Shown: positions 12,507 to 13,021 of the stretch, piece by piece
How positions within the stretch are numbered: position 1 is the stretch's first letter
Layout: each line of letters opens with the position of its first letter
Notes under the pieces: model-generated
Database searches by the model: none
The model's input: the letters and a program-made list of their open reading frames with translations, nothing else
What the model was told of the DNA's origin: nothing
Source of the DNA: Cyanobacteriota bacterium
GTDB taxonomy: Bacteria > Cyanobacteriota > Cyanobacteriia > Leptolyngbyales > Leptolyngbyaceae
NCBI GenBank assembly: GCA_027482985.1
Contig: JAIXVO010000647.1
Location: forward strand, 1-13,021
Length of the DNA: 13,021 nt
Direction: 5' to 3'
Made by a program: the position numbers and the translations under genes

Positions 12507-12716
12507 ATGAGAAGTGGCGTTGTTACCGAAGAACAGGGTAGACAAAATATTTATGCGGTTGAGCCTCAAATGTATGTGTCGAGCGAATCGCAATTTGGGT
12601 TTAACAAGCAGTCGGAATTGCTTAATGGCCGTTTAGCCATGATTGGGTTCGTCTCCCTGTTGATTTTGGAAGTCACTACTGGGCATGGCCTGATTGGGTT
12701 CTTGACCAGCCTGTAA
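12507..12716 (+). CDS. High-light-inducible (Hli/Scp) chlorophyll-binding protein
   Basis: This 69-residue thylakoid protein of the one-helix light-harvesting-like family protects photosystem II and chlorophyll synthesis in strong light. The membrane helix contains the chlorophyll-binding core ELLNGRLAMIGFVSLLILE (37-55), with Glu37, Asn40 and Arg42 as the conserved ligand set. A polar N-terminus of 30 residues and a short hydrophobic tail (GLIGFLTSL) complete it. The ribosome-binding site AGAGG is eight bases upstream. The promoter shows HLR1-like direct repeats, which would fit RpaB control. A HIP1-based terminator follows, so it is a single-gene unit. Ycf39, a known partner of Hli proteins in Synechocystis, is encoded elsewhere in this window. 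Family certain; which Hli paralogue is open. Confidence 0.95.
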   Translation: MRSGVVTEEQGRQNIYAVEPQMYVSSESQFGFNKQSELLNGRLAMIGFVSLLILEVTTGHGLIGFLTSL

Positions 12717-12755
12717 TCCAGTTTCATTGCTACGATTTCCTCCCAAAGTTTGCAG

Positions 12756-12778
12756 ACCCCGCGATCGCGGGGTTTTTT
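12756..12778 (+). terminator. HIP1-based terminator of hli gene
   Basis: ACCCCGC and GCGGGGT form a 7-bp stem around GATC, so a HIP1 octamer forms the tip. Six T residues are available directly after the G run (12773-12778). It lies 40 bases after the hli stop. Confidence 0.88.
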
Positions 12779-12793
12779 GTTGCAGGCAGTCGC

Positions 12794-13021
12794 TTACTTG
12801 AGGATCTCGAAGCTGCCCGTTTTGCCGTCAGGATTAACTTTGACCTGAGCCACATAGAACTGCTGCTGCACCACTTCCCCATCGGGCGTGAAGGAAATTT
12901 TGCCGAGAGGGGTGTCATACTGACCCGCCAAAATTTGATCATTCAACGCAATCCGGATTTCGGGCCGCGATAACTGCTGCAAGTCGGTCTTCTGGCTCAG
13001 CGATCGCAGCGCTTCCACAAA
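12794..13021 (-). CDS. ABC transporter substrate-binding protein, partial (3' end)
   Basis: Only the last 75 codons are in the window; the gene continues past base 13021. The frame reads without a stop to the edge (FVEALRSL...), and no true start codon is visible. The C-terminal pattern is typical of branched-chain amino acid-type (LivK/periplasmic-binding class I) solute-binding proteins. It has a helix EALRSLSQKTDLQQLSRPEI, then YDTPLGKISFTPDGEVVQQQ, then FYVAQVKVNPDGKTGSFEIL. These proteins capture amino acids, urea or related solutes in the periplasm for an ABC importer. Substrate cannot be told from this end. It converges on the hli gene across the HIP1 terminator. Confidence 0.75.
   Translation of the reverse strand, partial: FVEALRSLSQKTDLQQLSRPEIRIALNDQILAGQYDTPLGKISFTPDGEVVQQQFYVAQVKVNPDGKTGSFEILK

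Overview
The window comes from a cyanobacterium. The octamer GCGATCGC (HIP1) recurs roughly every 500 bases. Several genes are specific to oxygenic phototrophs: ycf39, petM, a high-light-inducible protein, an nblR-like regulator, and DUF3493 and DUF4327 proteins. Long GC-rich intergenic repeats, an HpsJ-like protein and an exosortase suggest a filamentous form, possibly Leptolyngbya-like; the genus is inference. No tRNA, rRNA, CRISPR array, transposase or phage gene was seen.

Bases 1-4680 hold a compact protein-sorting and surface locus on the + strand. Two secreted proteins have different bodies but almost the same C-terminal tail, a PTPA variant of the PEP-CTERM signal (490-1185 and 1699-2406). 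They are followed by an HpsJ-like membrane protein (2821-3423) and a cyanoexosortase with an intact Cys/Arg/His triad (3662-4621). Substrates, accessory protein and processing enzyme therefore lie side by side. The spacers between them are long and full of inverted repeats. A 17-bp perfect hairpin closes the locus.

Bases 4676-8977 are minus-strand housekeeping and photosynthesis-related genes. In transcription order they are ycf39 (photosystem II assembly), nadK (NAD kinase), an nblR-like response regulator, a DUF192 lipoprotein, a DUF3493 membrane protein and a YjbQ-family protein. The ycf39-nadK pair recalls neighbouring genes in Synechocystis.

Bases 9149-12716 are mixed. They hold an SmtB/ZiaR-type metal sensor with a possible operator, a four-copy palindromic repeat array, a 33-codon petM gene, pdxA (vitamin B6 synthesis), a DUF4327 gene, a small secreted Cys-rich protein of unknown function and a high-light-inducible protein with an HLR1-like promoter. 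The window ends inside the 3' part of a minus-strand gene for an ABC-transporter substrate-binding protein.

The most interesting element is the PTPA-CTERM/cyanoexosortase island. Next come the intergenic hairpins, several of which are built around HIP1 octamers.
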